This document shows, one piece after another, positions 52,574 to 61,028 of a DNA stretch of 64,000 bases; position 1 is the first letter of the stretch, and every line of letters begins with the position of its first letter. Under the pieces are notes generated by a model that worked only from the letters and a program-made list of their open reading frames with translations, was not told where the DNA came from and did no database searches. The DNA is from Brachybacterium endophyticum (GTDB lineage Bacteria; Actinomycetota; Actinomycetes; Actinomycetales; Dermabacteraceae), in NCBI RefSeq assembly GCF_003130585.1, contig NZ_QFKX01000005.1, positions 62,001-126,000 on the forward strand. The letters run 5' to 3'. The position numbers were made by a program, and so were the translations under genes.

Positions 52574-52598
52574 AAACCCGGACGCGGAGGACGCGGCG

Positions 52599-53477
52599 GT
52601 GATCGCGCCCCTGCGACCGACCCACCGCGTCCTCGCCGCCGGCCCACGGCACTCCCTCGGCATCCGCCCCGACGGCACCGCGCTCGCCGCCGGCGCCGAT
52701 CCCGAAGGAGCCGAGCACGTCGGGAACTGGACCGATCTCGTCTCCGTCGCCGCGGGCGGGGTCCACGCTGCCGCGAACACCGGGCGATCCCACTCCCTGG
52801 GCCTGCGGTCCGACGGCACCGTGCTCGCCGCCGGATGGAACGCCCAGGGCCAGTGCGAGGTCGCCGAGTGGTCACGGGTCGTCGCGATCGCGGCCGGGTG
52901 GCGACGCAGCGTCGGCGTACGGTCCGACGGCACCGCGCTCGCCGTGGGCCGCGCCGGCGAGGGCGCCTGCGGCGTCGGGACCTGGCGCGAGATCGTCGAC
53001 GTGTGCTGCGGGGACTGGCACACGGTCGGTCTCGCCGCCGACGGCACGGCTCGGGCAGCGGGGAACAGCCGCCGTGGGCAGTGCGACGTCGGCCAATGGG
53101 GTGGGCTGCGCGCCGTCGCCGCCGGGCACCTGCACACCGTGGGGCTGACCGCGAAGGGCACGGTAGTGCTGGCGGGAGACCACGGCGACGGCCGCGGAGC
53201 CGTCACCGAGTGGGCCGGGATCGTCGCGATCGCGTCCGGGAGCCATCACGTGCTCGGGCTGCGGGAGGACGGGAGCGTCCTGTCGACGGCGCCCACGCCG
53301 ACGGGCCGCTGTGCATCGGCCGCGGGGACGGACGTGGTGGCGATCGCCGCCGGAACCGCTCACTCCCTCGCCGTGCGCGCCGACGGCACGGTGGCAGCGG
53401 CAGGGGACGACAGCTGGGGCCAGTGCGCGGTCGATGACTGGTTTCTCCTACCGACTGTCCCGGCTCTGGCACGGTAG
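52599..53477 (+). CDS. RCC1-like repeat protein
   Basis: A 292-residue protein made almost entirely of about seven repeats of 37-40 residues, each with HSLGLRSDGTVLAAG-type units followed by a Gly/Trp strand. This matches an RCC1-like beta-propeller. No signal peptide or catalytic domain is seen, so it is probably a cytosolic binding protein of unknown partner. GTG start with GGAGGA 7 bases upstream, 25 bases after ligA, so it may be read with ligA. Confidence 0.8.
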   Translation: MIAPLRPTHRVLAAGPRHSLGIRPDGTALAAGADPEGAEHVGNWTDLVSVAAGGVHAAANTGRSHSLGLRSDGTVLAAGWNAQGQCEVAEWSRVVAIAAGWRRSVGVRSDGTALAVGRAGEGACGVGTWREIVDVCCGDWHTVGLAADGTARAAGNSRRGQCDVGQWGGLRAVAAGHLHTVGLTAKGTVVLAGDHGDGRGAVTEWAGIVAIASGSHHVLGLREDGSVLSTAPTPTGRCASAAGTDVVAIAAGTAHSLAVRADGTVAAAGDDSWGQCAVDDWFLLPTVPALAR

Positions 53478-53481
53478 GCAC

Positions 53482-54078
53482 ATGACCTCTCCGCGCGATC
53501 TCAGCCCCGCTGCCGTACAGCTCGCCGCGCTCGCCCGGGGTGTGCGGGAGGACGATCTGCTGTGGCCGACGCCGTCATCGAACTACCTGGTCGGAGACCT
53601 GCTCGAGCACGTCGACGGGCTCTCCCGCGGACTGCAGGCCGCCGCGCGGAAGGAGTCGGTGCCCCAGGACGAGCTGCGCGACGGGGACCGTCACCAGCTA
53701 CGTCCAGGGTGGGGCGATCGGATCACCGAGCAGCTGGACCATCTCGTGCGGGCATGGGCCGAGCCGGATGCCTGGGAGGGGGAGACGGTCGAAGGTGGCG
53801 TGCCGCTCCCGGCGTCGATGGCAGGGATGTTCGTCCTGGACGAGCTCGTCGTCCACGGATGGGAGCTGGCGCGAGCGACCGGGCAGCCGTTCGAGGCCTC
53901 GGCCGAGGACGTGAGCGCGCTCATCGCCTTCCTGGAATCCCTGCCGCCGATGGAGGACTCCGAAGGACTGTTCGATCCACCGGTGCCGATCGCGGACTCC
54001 GCGCCGGCGCAGGATCGGCTCATCGCACTGACGGGACGGGATCCGTCGTGGAGCGACGGTTCGGCTCCAGCACGCTGA
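53482..54078 (+). CDS. TIGR03086/DinB-like metal-binding protein
   Basis: A 198-residue helical protein. The pattern (LVGDLLEHVDGLSRGL near 35, then FVLDELVVHGWELARATGQPF near 115) is that of the mycothiol-dependent maleylpyruvate-isomerase/DinB superfamily, where the histidines (in EHV and VVHGWEL) bind a metal. Many actinobacterial members use mycothiol, but the reaction here is unknown. It starts 4 bases after the RCC1-like gene. Confidence 0.8.
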   Translation: MTSPRDLSPAAVQLAALARGVREDDLLWPTPSSNYLVGDLLEHVDGLSRGLQAAARKESVPQDELRDGDRHQLRPGWGDRITEQLDHLVRAWAEPDAWEGETVEGGVPLPASMAGMFVLDELVVHGWELARATGQPFEASAEDVSALIAFLESLPPMEDSEGLFDPPVPIADSAPAQDRLIALTGRDPSWSDGSAPAR

Positions 54079-54098
54079 CCTATCGTCAGGTCGAGCCC

Positions 54099-54117
54099 GG
54101 CCGATCGTTCCTCGGCC
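54099..54117. terminator. short hairpin between convergent genes
   Basis: GGCCGA and TCGGCC arms with a 7-base loop in the 44-base gap after the DinB-like gene. Possible weak bidirectional terminator. Confidence 0.35.
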
Positions 54118-54122
54118 TCTCC

Positions 54123-54404
54123 TCAGCCCAGCCCCTTCTGACCGGCCCACCTCGACGCCGCCTCCCTGGCACCCGCCTCGATGAGGTCGTGCAGCTCGGG
54201 GGAATCCGGCACCGAGAAGGAGACGTAGCCGCCGCGACCACCTCCGACAGGACGCCCGTAGGCCTTGGCCGCGAGCGTCGCGTCCGGGAGCAGCCGCACG
54301 GTGATGCTCGTGAGCCGGAACTCCTGGCCCCGCCGCTCATCGGTCCACTGCAGCTCCTCGGGCACGGCGATGTTGATCGCCAGGGCGCTCACGTCCACGG
54401 TCAT
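54123..54404 (-). CDS. small conserved-looking protein of unknown function
   Basis: A 93-residue cytosolic protein with an alternating beta-strand pattern (LTSITVRLLPDATLAAKAYGR, then GGYVSFSVPD) and a helix at the end. No family recognised. The ATG at 54404 has GGAGCAGGAG directly upstream. It lies 41 bases after the RecQ-like gene on the same strand, so they may form one unit. Confidence 0.65.
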   Translation of the reverse strand: MTVDVSALAINIAVPEELQWTDERRGQEFRLTSITVRLLPDATLAAKAYGRPVGGGRGGYVSFSVPDSPELHDLIEAGAREAASRWAGQKGLG

Positions 54405-54445
54405 CTCCTGCTCCTGCCGACGTCCGGATTCACCGAGCGTACGTC

Positions 54446-56764
54446 TCACGCCTCCTGCGCGAGCGCGAGCGGCAGCACTTGCCCGGACCCGGCGCGGCGC
54501 AGCAGACGCGCCGCGATCGTGACGGTCCAGCGCGTGTCCACGACGTCGTCGACCAGGAGGATCGGCGCGCCGTCCAGGGCGTCGAGGCGCTCCTGGAGCT
54601 CGGGGGTGACGACGAAACGGTCCCATAGTGCGGCGACCCGGAAGGCGCTGTTGCGGGCGCCGTGCAGGGGACCGGCGTCCGGGGCGAGCCCGAGCGATCC
54701 CAGGTCCTCGAGGCGGCCGATCGAAGCGATGCCGGTGGCGAGGGACCGCACGAGCTGGGGCCTCGTGGTGGAGGGGACGGCGACCACCCCGACCGGGCGC
54801 TGGTCCCAGTTCCACTCCTTGAGGACCTCCACGATGCGGGAACCGATGGCCGAGGGCACGGTTGCGTCGATCCGGTTCCCGTCCTCGTCGGTGCGCAGCA
54901 GCCCCCGCAGGGGCACCGCCCACCCCAGGTCCGACATCCGGGCGATCACTCGGCCTTCCTCGCTGCGCTCCTGGAGCGGGATGTTCCCCTTGGGCGGGGC
55001 CCCCGATGCTCCGCCGACGTGCAGCTGGTCGAGACCCTGGGGCCACTTCTTGCGCGGCTCGACGGGCACGCCGACCCTTCCCAGGAGCGCCGTGACCTGG
55101 GCGTCGGCTCCGTCGGAGGAGCCGTCGCCCGGGATCTCTCCCGCGGGACCGCCGCTCGACGGCGACGAAGCCGGGTCCTCGGGCGAGGGATACCAGGCGC
55201 CCGCGCAGACGTCGCAGCGACCGCACGGGACGGCGCTGGTGTCATCGAGCTGGTGGGCCAGGAACACCATGCGGCACTGCGCCGGGTCCACTGCGACGGC
55301 CTCGGGCCCGCTCTCGTCACGGCCCAGGCGCTCGTAGTCGAGCATCGCCTGCTGCTCCTGCCGGCGGGTGCGGGCGACGTTCTCGTAGCGCTCGGCGTCG
55401 TACTCCCACGGGCGGCCGGTCGCGATCCACCCGCCCTTGACCGCCTCGACCGCGCCGTCGACAGCGAGGACCTTCAGCAGCAGCTCGAGGGCAGAATGGC
55501 GCACGTCGACGCGGGCCTCGATCGCCGGGGTGCTCAGCGGTGCGTCCGACTCCGCGAGCGCGGTCAGCACCTGTGAGGCAGAGTCCTGAGAGGGCATCGA
55601 GGCCGTGGCGAAGTACTCCCAGATGGCGCGGTCCTCGCGGCCGGGCAGCAGCAGCACGTCGGCGCTGTCCGTCGCACGGCCGGCGCGGCCGACCTGCTGG
55701 TAGTAGGCCACGGGCGAGCTCGGCGCCCCGAGATGGATGACGAAGCCGAGGTCCGGCTTGTCGAAGCCCATGCCCAGGGCGCTCGTCGCGGCCAGCGCCT
55801 TGATGCGGTTGTCCTTGAGATCGGCTTCGAGCTGCGCACGGTCCTCGGCATCGGTGCGGCCCGTGTACGCGCGCACCGGGCGGTCGGGCCGGTTCAGCAG
55901 GGTCGCCAGGTCCTCGGCCGCGGAGACCGTCAGCGTGTAGATGATCCCCGAGCCCTCGAAGGAGTCGAGGTGGCGCACGAGGTAGTCCAGGCGCTGACGA
56001 TCATCCGGCAGCGTCAGCGAGCCCAGGCGCAGCGATTCCCGCGTCAGCGGACCGCGCAGCGTGAGCACGCCGCCCGCGGTGCCGTCGGGCGCCTGGGCGG
56101 TGACGCCGAGCTGCTCCTCGACGTCGGCCACCACACGGGAGTTGGCGGTGGCGGTGGTCGCGAGCACGGGGACCTGCGGTCCGAGCTGGGCCACGAGGTC
56201 CCGCAGGCGCCGGTAGTCGGGCCGGAAGTCATGACCCCAGTCGGAGATGCAGTGCGCCTCGTCGATCACCAGCAGTCCGCAGCGCTCGACGAGGTGGGGG
56301 AGCTGCTCCGCGCGGAACCGCGGGTTGACCAGTCGTTCGGGCGAGACCAGCAGGACGTCGATCTCGTCGGCCGCGAGACGCTGCTCGATCTGCGACCACT
56401 CCGTCGGATTGGCCGAGCTGATGGCCTCGGCGCGCACGCCGGCCCGGGCGGCGGCCGAGACCTGGTCGCGCATGAGGGCGATCAGCGGGGAGACGATCAG
56501 CGCCGGTCCCGCACCGCGGCGACGCTGAAGCAGGGCCGAGAGGAAGTAGACGGCGGACTTGCCCCAGCCCGTGCGCTGGACGACGAGAGCGCGACGGTGC
56601 TCGTCCACGAGCGCGGCGATCGCCTCGAACTGGCCGGGGTGGAAGGCGGCGTCCTGCCTCCCCGTGAGCGCACGCAGCGCCTCGAGGGCCTCGGCGTGCA
56701 GCTGCGGATGGGTCTCGGCGGCGCTCGCTGTCATGGGCGCCAGTGTGTCATCGGCCGACGACAT
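54446..56764 (-). CDS. RecQ-family DNA helicase fused to a phosphoribosyltransferase domain
   Basis: A 772-residue protein. Residues about 25-480 are a RecQ-type superfamily 2 helicase: Walker A RTGWGKSAVYF, DEAH box VIDEAHCISDWGHDFRPDYRRL, motif VI QQVGRAGRA. A zinc cluster of cysteines follows at about 500-524 (CGRCDVC). After a linker (about 525-580) comes a PRTase-like domain with the PRPP loop LLVDDVVDTRWT at 736-747. The helicase probably acts in DNA repair; the PRTase half may bind or sense a nucleotide. An ATG at 56734 is an alternative start. Confidence 0.88.
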   Translation of the reverse strand: MSSADDTLAPMTASAAETHPQLHAEALEALRALTGRQDAAFHPGQFEAIAALVDEHRRALVVQRTGWGKSAVYFLSALLQRRRGAGPALIVSPLIALMRDQVSAAARAGVRAEAISSANPTEWSQIEQRLAADEIDVLLVSPERLVNPRFRAEQLPHLVERCGLLVIDEAHCISDWGHDFRPDYRRLRDLVAQLGPQVPVLATTATANSRVVADVEEQLGVTAQAPDGTAGGVLTLRGPLTRESLRLGSLTLPDDRQRLDYLVRHLDSFEGSGIIYTLTVSAAEDLATLLNRPDRPVRAYTGRTDAEDRAQLEADLKDNRIKALAATSALGMGFDKPDLGFVIHLGAPSSPVAYYQQVGRAGRATDSADVLLLPGREDRAIWEYFATASMPSQDSASQVLTALAESDAPLSTPAIEARVDVRHSALELLLKVLAVDGAVEAVKGGWIATGRPWEYDAERYENVARTRRQEQQAMLDYERLGRDESGPEAVAVDPAQCRMVFLAHQLDDTSAVPCGRCDVCAGAWYPSPEDPASSPSSGGPAGEIPGDGSSDGADAQVTALLGRVGVPVEPRKKWPQGLDQLHVGGASGAPPKGNIPLQERSEEGRVIARMSDLGWAVPLRGLLRTDEDGNRIDATVPSAIGSRIVEVLKEWNWDQRPVGVVAVPSTTRPQLVRSLATGIASIGRLEDLGSLGLAPDAGPLHGARNSAFRVAALWDRFVVTPELQERLDALDGAPILLVDDVVDTRWTVTIAARLLRRAGSGQVLPLALAQEA

Positions 56765-56836
56765 CCTCGCGGGACGGCGCGACCGATGTGGACGATGGCA
56801 GGCGGGGGAGGAGCGTCGTGCTCACGCCCGTGCCCT

Positions 56837-57022
56837 TCACTCCCCGCGGTGCATCCGAGCCGACGTGCTCTCGCCCTCACGCAGCGGATCCTCCTTGGTG
56901 GCCAGGGCCTGGCGCATGCGCGCCTCGAGCTCCTGGGCCTCGCGGATCGCGGGATCGTCGGACAGGTCCTTGCCGTCCTCCGGATCGTGGGAGTGGTAGT
57001 CGATGTTGGGGTCCAGAGACAT
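56837..57022 (-). CDS. small acidic protein of unknown function
   Basis: A 61-residue protein, rich in Asp, Glu and Arg, with one predicted helix (EAQELEARMRQALA). ATG with GAAGGTGATC upstream (GAAGG 7-8 bases before the start). No membrane segment or known motif. Its ribosome-binding site and codon use resemble a real gene; it lies on the edge of the lower-GC segment. Confidence 0.6.
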   Translation of the reverse strand: MSLDPNIDYHSHDPEDGKDLSDDPAIREAQELEARMRQALATKEDPLREGESTSARMHRGE

Positions 57023-57183
57023 GCGATCACCTTCGACGCTGAGAGGTATCGGGGACGAGAGGCACGATTGTATCCGCCGGACGTTTCGGAGGCACGGGGG
57101 CCTGCAGTTGCGAGCCCCGTGGTTTCCGATACGTGGTCAGAGGGCTGGTGTAGAGAAGCGACGAGGCAGCGAACTGCAGCCGT

Positions 57184-58182
57184 ATGTCTAGAATCGTGAA
57201 GGCCGGACGCGAGGGGGCGAAGACGGTCGATATGAACACCGCAGAAGAAGTTGAGCAGATCTACAGACGCCGCCGAAGAGTCTGGGTGGATGCACTTCAC
57301 CAGGTCAACAGCTGGCTCGAGCGACAGTGTGCCGCCGCCCTGGACGATGCCCAGGACAAGCATCGTTTGGAGGTCCACGAGGGGCGGATCAAGGACGAGC
57401 GACGAGCGACGGCAAAGCTCCTGCGGAAGTTCGATGACGATGTGGGAGATCCATCGTCCAACGATCTGGAAACCCTGATCCACGATCTTGCGGCGACGAA
57501 GGTGCTGTGCAAGTCGACTCGAGATCAGGAGTTGATCACGCAGCGACTCGCGGACGAGGCCGCACGGTCAGGTTCCGGGATCCGACTCGCAGAGAGGCCG
57601 AAACACTACGCCCGTGAGCCGAAGCCGTCCGGGTACAGAGCGAACCACTTGATCTTCGAATGGGACGTGGCGGGAGAGCGGCCGGCGATCGTCGAGGTTC
57701 AGATCAAGACGCGCCTTCAAGATGCTCGGGGAGAGCTGACGCACGAGAACTCCTACAAGCCCGGTTCTGCTATCCAGAAGACGCCCTTCCATGACGAGGT
57801 GGCGCTCACCATGGCCAACTTGCTCGCCGAGGTCGATCGGCTGGCTGACTGCGTCGCTGACGACATGGAGGGAGCGATCGATCAGGCGAATGATCAGGCA
57901 TCTACCGCCCCGGAGGAGTTGGCGAGGGTCGATCTGGCGGTGACAGATGTGGTTGTGGTTAACACCGGCCCTCGTTACGCGCTGGCGGAAGACAAGAATG
58001 GTGAGCGAGGACTGATTCGTGCGGTCGATGTGCGGGACCTGGTCGGTGAGAGCGGGATGATTGATGTGGATGATTACGTCCGGGCCGAGGATCGACTGCG
58101 CGTCGCAGTCGTCAATGATGGCGAGAAGCGGTTCTACAAGCCCGAAGCGCTTGCGCCCCATTCGGCCGCCTCCGATGAGTGA
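57184..58182 (+). CDS. RelA/SpoT-domain protein, small alarmone synthetase or toxSAS-like
   Basis: A 332-residue protein. The nucleotidyltransferase core runs about 60-195: EGRIKDERRATAKLLRKF (R68, K70), D101 in HDLAATKV, PSGYRANHL (Y151, H155) and VEVQIKT (E171, Q173), ending H187 and Y191-K192. It lacks the hydrolase, TGS and ACT domains of long Rel proteins. The DxxGxR motif reads DLAATKV (G to A, R to K), so the product may differ from (p)ppGpp. Residues about 250-330 are an extra compact domain (VVVVNTGPRYALAEDK and following). G+C is near 55-58%, far below the flanks, so it was probably acquired. The start at 57184 lacks a ribosome-binding site; an ATG at 57232 has GAGGGGG about 14-20 bases upstream. 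Confidence 0.85.
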   Translation: MSRIVKAGREGAKTVDMNTAEEVEQIYRRRRRVWVDALHQVNSWLERQCAAALDDAQDKHRLEVHEGRIKDERRATAKLLRKFDDDVGDPSSNDLETLIHDLAATKVLCKSTRDQELITQRLADEAARSGSGIRLAERPKHYAREPKPSGYRANHLIFEWDVAGERPAIVEVQIKTRLQDARGELTHENSYKPGSAIQKTPFHDEVALTMANLLAEVDRLADCVADDMEGAIDQANDQASTAPEELARVDLAVTDVVVVNTGPRYALAEDKNGERGLIRAVDVRDLVGESGMIDVDDYVRAEDRLRVAVVNDGEKRFYKPEALAPHSAASDE

Positions 58183-58236
58183 CAGCTTGCTCGCGGGGCG
58201 CCTAGTGGGCCACGTCGGACGCGTTCCGTGCTCGTC

Positions 58237-58242
58237 TACGAT
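58237..58242 (+). promoter_or_regulatory. -10 element of a leaderless GNAT gene
   Basis: TACGAT ends 6 bases before the GTG at 58249, the spacing expected if transcription starts at the start codon. No ribosome-binding site is present. Confidence 0.5.
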
Positions 58243-58248
58243 CGAACA

Positions 58249-59100
58249 GTGACTCCGAAGACCAGCAGGTCCAGCCGAACGAAGCGCAAATCCGCGGGCG
58301 CCAGGAGGACGGACCAGTTCTCGAATGACCGCCTCGTCGAGACCCTCGTGGCGGGATGGCGCCCGCTCTCGCGCCTGGACGTGGACGGCTTCGCGATCCT
58401 GCGATCGCGGGGAGTGAGCCGGCGCGCCAACTGCATCGTCCCGATCGACCCGCCGAGCGACCCCGAGGGTCTGGCCGCGGCGCTGGACCGCGTGCTCGCA
58501 CTCTCCTCGGCCTCCGGTGAGCGCGAGCTGGTGCGGATCCTGCCCGATCACGGGCACGAGGGTGTCGACGCTGCTCTCGCCGATCGCGGCTTCACGATCG
58601 AGGCGCCGTGCGACCTCCTCGAGCTGCCTCTCGATCAGAAGCTGCCCGCGCCCGATCCCCGCGCACGGATCGAGACCGGCCCGCTGCCCGAGGACTGGTT
58701 CACGGCCTCGTGGAGGCTGTCGCCACGTGACGGGGACGGGGCGCGCGAGACCCTGCACGACATCCTCGCCGGGACGCCTGCCGTCCACGTAGCGATCGAC
58801 GAGGAACCTCCCGAGAGCGGGGCGGGTTCCGGCGTGACGCTGATCGCTGTCGGCCGCGCCGCCCTGGTCGACCACGGCCGCGCCCGATCGGCCGTGCTGA
58901 ACCAGATCGCCACCGATCCCGACCACCGAGGCGAGGGCCTCGCGACCGCCGTCGTGGGGACTCTGCTCGCCGCCGCGTCCGTGCAGGGCGCCACCCGTGC
59001 TCTGCTCGAGGTCGAGACCGACAACGCTGCCGCGCTCGCCCTCTACCGCAAGCTCGGGTCCCGTCGGATCGGTGCGTACCACTACCGGGTGGAGGAATGA
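58249..59100 (+). CDS. GNAT family N-acetyltransferase (two-domain)
   Basis: A 283-residue protein. The C-terminal half is a GNAT domain with the acetyl-CoA loop DPDHRGEGLATAVV near 228 and NAAALALYRKLGSRRI near the end. The N-terminal half looks like a degenerate second GNAT copy after a basic Ser/Arg/Lys start. Substrate unknown. The GTG at 58249 is chosen because a -10 element lies just upstream; a GTG at 58228 is in frame. Confidence 0.85.
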   Translation: MTPKTSRSSRTKRKSAGARRTDQFSNDRLVETLVAGWRPLSRLDVDGFAILRSRGVSRRANCIVPIDPPSDPEGLAAALDRVLALSSASGERELVRILPDHGHEGVDAALADRGFTIEAPCDLLELPLDQKLPAPDPRARIETGPLPEDWFTASWRLSPRDGDGARETLHDILAGTPAVHVAIDEEPPESGAGSGVTLIAVGRAALVDHGRARSAVLNQIATDPDHRGEGLATAVVGTLLAAASVQGATRALLEVETDNAAALALYRKLGSRRIGAYHYRVEE

Positions 59101-59160
59101 GCCCCCGCCGGCGCGCGAAGAGTTCGTCCCGACGTCACCAGGGGCAGAGGCGATCACGGG

Positions 59161-59182
59161 CGGCGCCGTCCGACCGGCGCCG
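59161..59182 (+). terminator. hairpin between the GNAT gene and gatC
   Basis: Two copies of CGGCGCCG flank a 6-base loop and can pair over 8 bp. It lies between the GNAT stop and the gatC promoter, so it probably ends the GNAT message. Confidence 0.5.
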
Positions 59183-59192
59183 CGTCGGCCCC

Positions 59193-59198
59193 TAGAAT
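59193..59198 (+). promoter_or_regulatory. -10 element of leaderless gatC
   Basis: TAGAAT ends 7 bases before the ATG at 59206. With no ribosome-binding site before that ATG, the gatCAB message is probably leaderless, common in actinobacteria. Confidence 0.6.
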
Positions 59199-59205
59199 GG
59201 ATCTC

Positions 59206-59502
59206 ATGCCAGCGATCGGACGAGAAGACGTCGCACGCCTCGCCGACCTCGCACGGATCCAGCTCAGCGATGACGAGATCGCCCGCTACGCGGGCGAATT
59301 CGACGCCATCATGGACGCTGTCGCATCCGTCTCCGAGGTCGCCACCGAGGACGTCCCCGCGACCAGTCACCCCATCCCCATGACGAACGTGTTCCGCACG
59401 GACGTCGTCACCGCGACCCTCACGCAGGAGGAGGCGCTCTCGGGCGCCCCCGAGGCCGAGGACGGCCGCTTCGAGGTCCCGCAGATCCTGGGGGAGGAGT
59501 GA
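59206..59502 (+). CDS. gatC: Asp/Glu-tRNA(Asn/Gln) amidotransferase subunit C
   Basis: Small 98-residue subunit that wraps around GatA and GatB. Signature start [20 protein letters not shown] and end segment [11 protein letters not shown] are typical. The ATG at 59206 gives MPAIGRED; an ATG at 59197 lies within the predicted -10 element. Overlaps gatA's region by a few bases: the TGA ends 2 bases before the gatA ATG. Confidence 0.95.
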   Translation: MPAIGREDVARLADLARIQLSDDEIARYAGEFDAIMDAVASVSEVATEDVPATSHPIPMTNVFRTDVVTATLTQEEALSGAPEAEDGRFEVPQILGEE

Positions 59503-59504
59503 GC

Positions 59505-61028
59505 ATGACCCAGAACTCCCAGAGCACCGACCCGACGCGCCTCAGCGCCGCAGGGCAGGCGAAGGCGCTCGCCGACGGCGACGTCACCTCCGAGCAGCTG
59601 ACCCGCGCCCACCTGGATCGCATCGGGGCCGTCGACGGCGACCTCAACGCCTTCCTCCACGTGAGCGAGGACGAGGCCCTCTCGACCGCGCGCGACGTCG
59701 ATCAGCGGCGGGCGGCGGGCGAGCAGCTTCATGCGCTCGCCGGTGTGCCGATCGCCGTCAAGGACGTCGTGGTCACCAAGGGCATGCCCACCACCGCGGG
59801 CTCGAAGATCCTCGAGGGCTGGGTGCCGCCCTACGACGCGACCCTGGTGGAGAAGCTGCGCGCCGCGCGGCTGCCGATCCTGGGCAAAACCAACATGGAC
59901 GAGTTCGCGATGGGCTCCTCCACCGAGAACAGCGCCTTCGGGCCCACCCGCAACCCCTGGGACCGCGACCGGATCCCGGGCGGCTCGGGCGGTGGCAGCG
60001 CCGCGGCCGTCGGCGCCTACGAGGCGCCCCTCGCGATCGGCACCGACACCGGCGGCTCGATCCGTCAGCCCGCCTCGGTCACCGGCACCGTGGGCGTCAA
60101 GCCCACCTACGGGTCGGTCTCGCGCTACGGGCTGATCGCGATGGCGAGCTCGCTCGACCAGGCCGGTCCCTGCACGCGCACCGTCGAGGACTCCGCGCTG
60201 CTGCACGAGCTGATCGCCGGGCACGACGCCCGCGACTCGACCTCGCTTCCCGAGCACGTCCCGGGCTTCGCCGAGGCGGCCCGTCGGCAGGACGTCAAGG
60301 GCCTGCGTGTGGGCGTCATCGAGCAGCTCGAGGGCGAGGGCTTCGCCCCCGAGGTGCGTGCCCGCTTCGAGGAGTCGCTCGCCCAGCTCGAGAGCGCCGG
60401 CGCGGAGATCGTGCGGGTCTCCTGCCCGAACTTCGAGTACGCGCTCGGCGCCTACTACCTGATCATGCCCTCGGAGGCCTCCTCCAACCTCGCCAAGTTC
60501 GACGGCATGCGCTACGGCATGCGGGTCGTCCCCGAGGACCATCCGACGGCCGAGTCGGTCATGAAGGCCTCCCGTGGCGCCGGCTTCGGCGACGAGGTCA
60601 AGCGACGCATCCTGCTGGGCACCTACGCGCTCTCGGCCGGGTACTACGACGCCTACTACGGCAGCGCCCAGAAGGTGCGCACGCTCGTGCAGCGCGACTT
60701 CTCCGCCGCCTTCGAGAAGGTCGACGTGCTGGCCTCGCCCACCGCGCCGACCGTCGCCTTCCGCCTCGGCGAGAAGACCGACGACCCGCTGGCGATGTAC
60801 ATGAACGACATCGCCACCATCCCCGCGAACCTCGCGGGCGTCCCGGGGCTGTCCCTGCCCAGCGGGCTCGCGGAGGACGGCCTGCCCGCCGGCATCCAGT
60901 TCCTCGCCCCCGCCCGGGCCGACGAGCGCCTGTACAGGGCGGGCGGCGCCCTGGAGGCCCTGCTCGAGGACTCCTGGGGCGGTCCGCTGCTGGATCGGGC
61001 CCCTGCTCTGGCCGGAGAGGTGAAGTGA
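59505..61028 (+). CDS. gatA: Asp/Glu-tRNA(Asn/Gln) amidotransferase subunit A
   Basis: Amidase-family subunit that hydrolyses glutamine to ammonia for transamidation. It is 507 residues with the Ser-cisSer-Lys triad: K86 (AVKDVV), S161 (GGSGGGS) and S185 ([10 protein letters not shown]). The ATG at 59505 has GGAGGAG 5 bases upstream; the GTG at 59499 falls in that site. The gene overlaps gatB by 4 bases. Confidence 0.97.
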   Translation: MTQNSQSTDPTRLSAAGQAKALADGDVTSEQLTRAHLDRIGAVDGDLNAFLHVSEDEALSTARDVDQRRAAGEQLHALAGVPIAVKDVVVTKGMPTTAGSKILEGWVPPYDATLVEKLRAARLPILGKTNMDEFAMGSSTENSAFGPTRNPWDRDRIPGGSGGGSAAAVGAYEAPLAIGTDTGGSIRQPASVTGTVGVKPTYGSVSRYGLIAMASSLDQAGPCTRTVEDSALLHELIAGHDARDSTSLPEHVPGFAEAARRQDVKGLRVGVIEQLEGEGFAPEVRARFEESLAQLESAGAEIVRVSCPNFEYALGAYYLIMPSEASSNLAKFDGMRYGMRVVPEDHPTAESVMKASRGAGFGDEVKRRILLGTYALSAGYYDAYYGSAQKVRTLVQRDFSAAFEKVDVLASPTAPTVAFRLGEKTDDPLAMYMNDIATIPANLAGVPGLSLPSGLAEDGLPAGIQFLAPARADERLYRAGGALEALLEDSWGGPLLDRAPALAGEVK

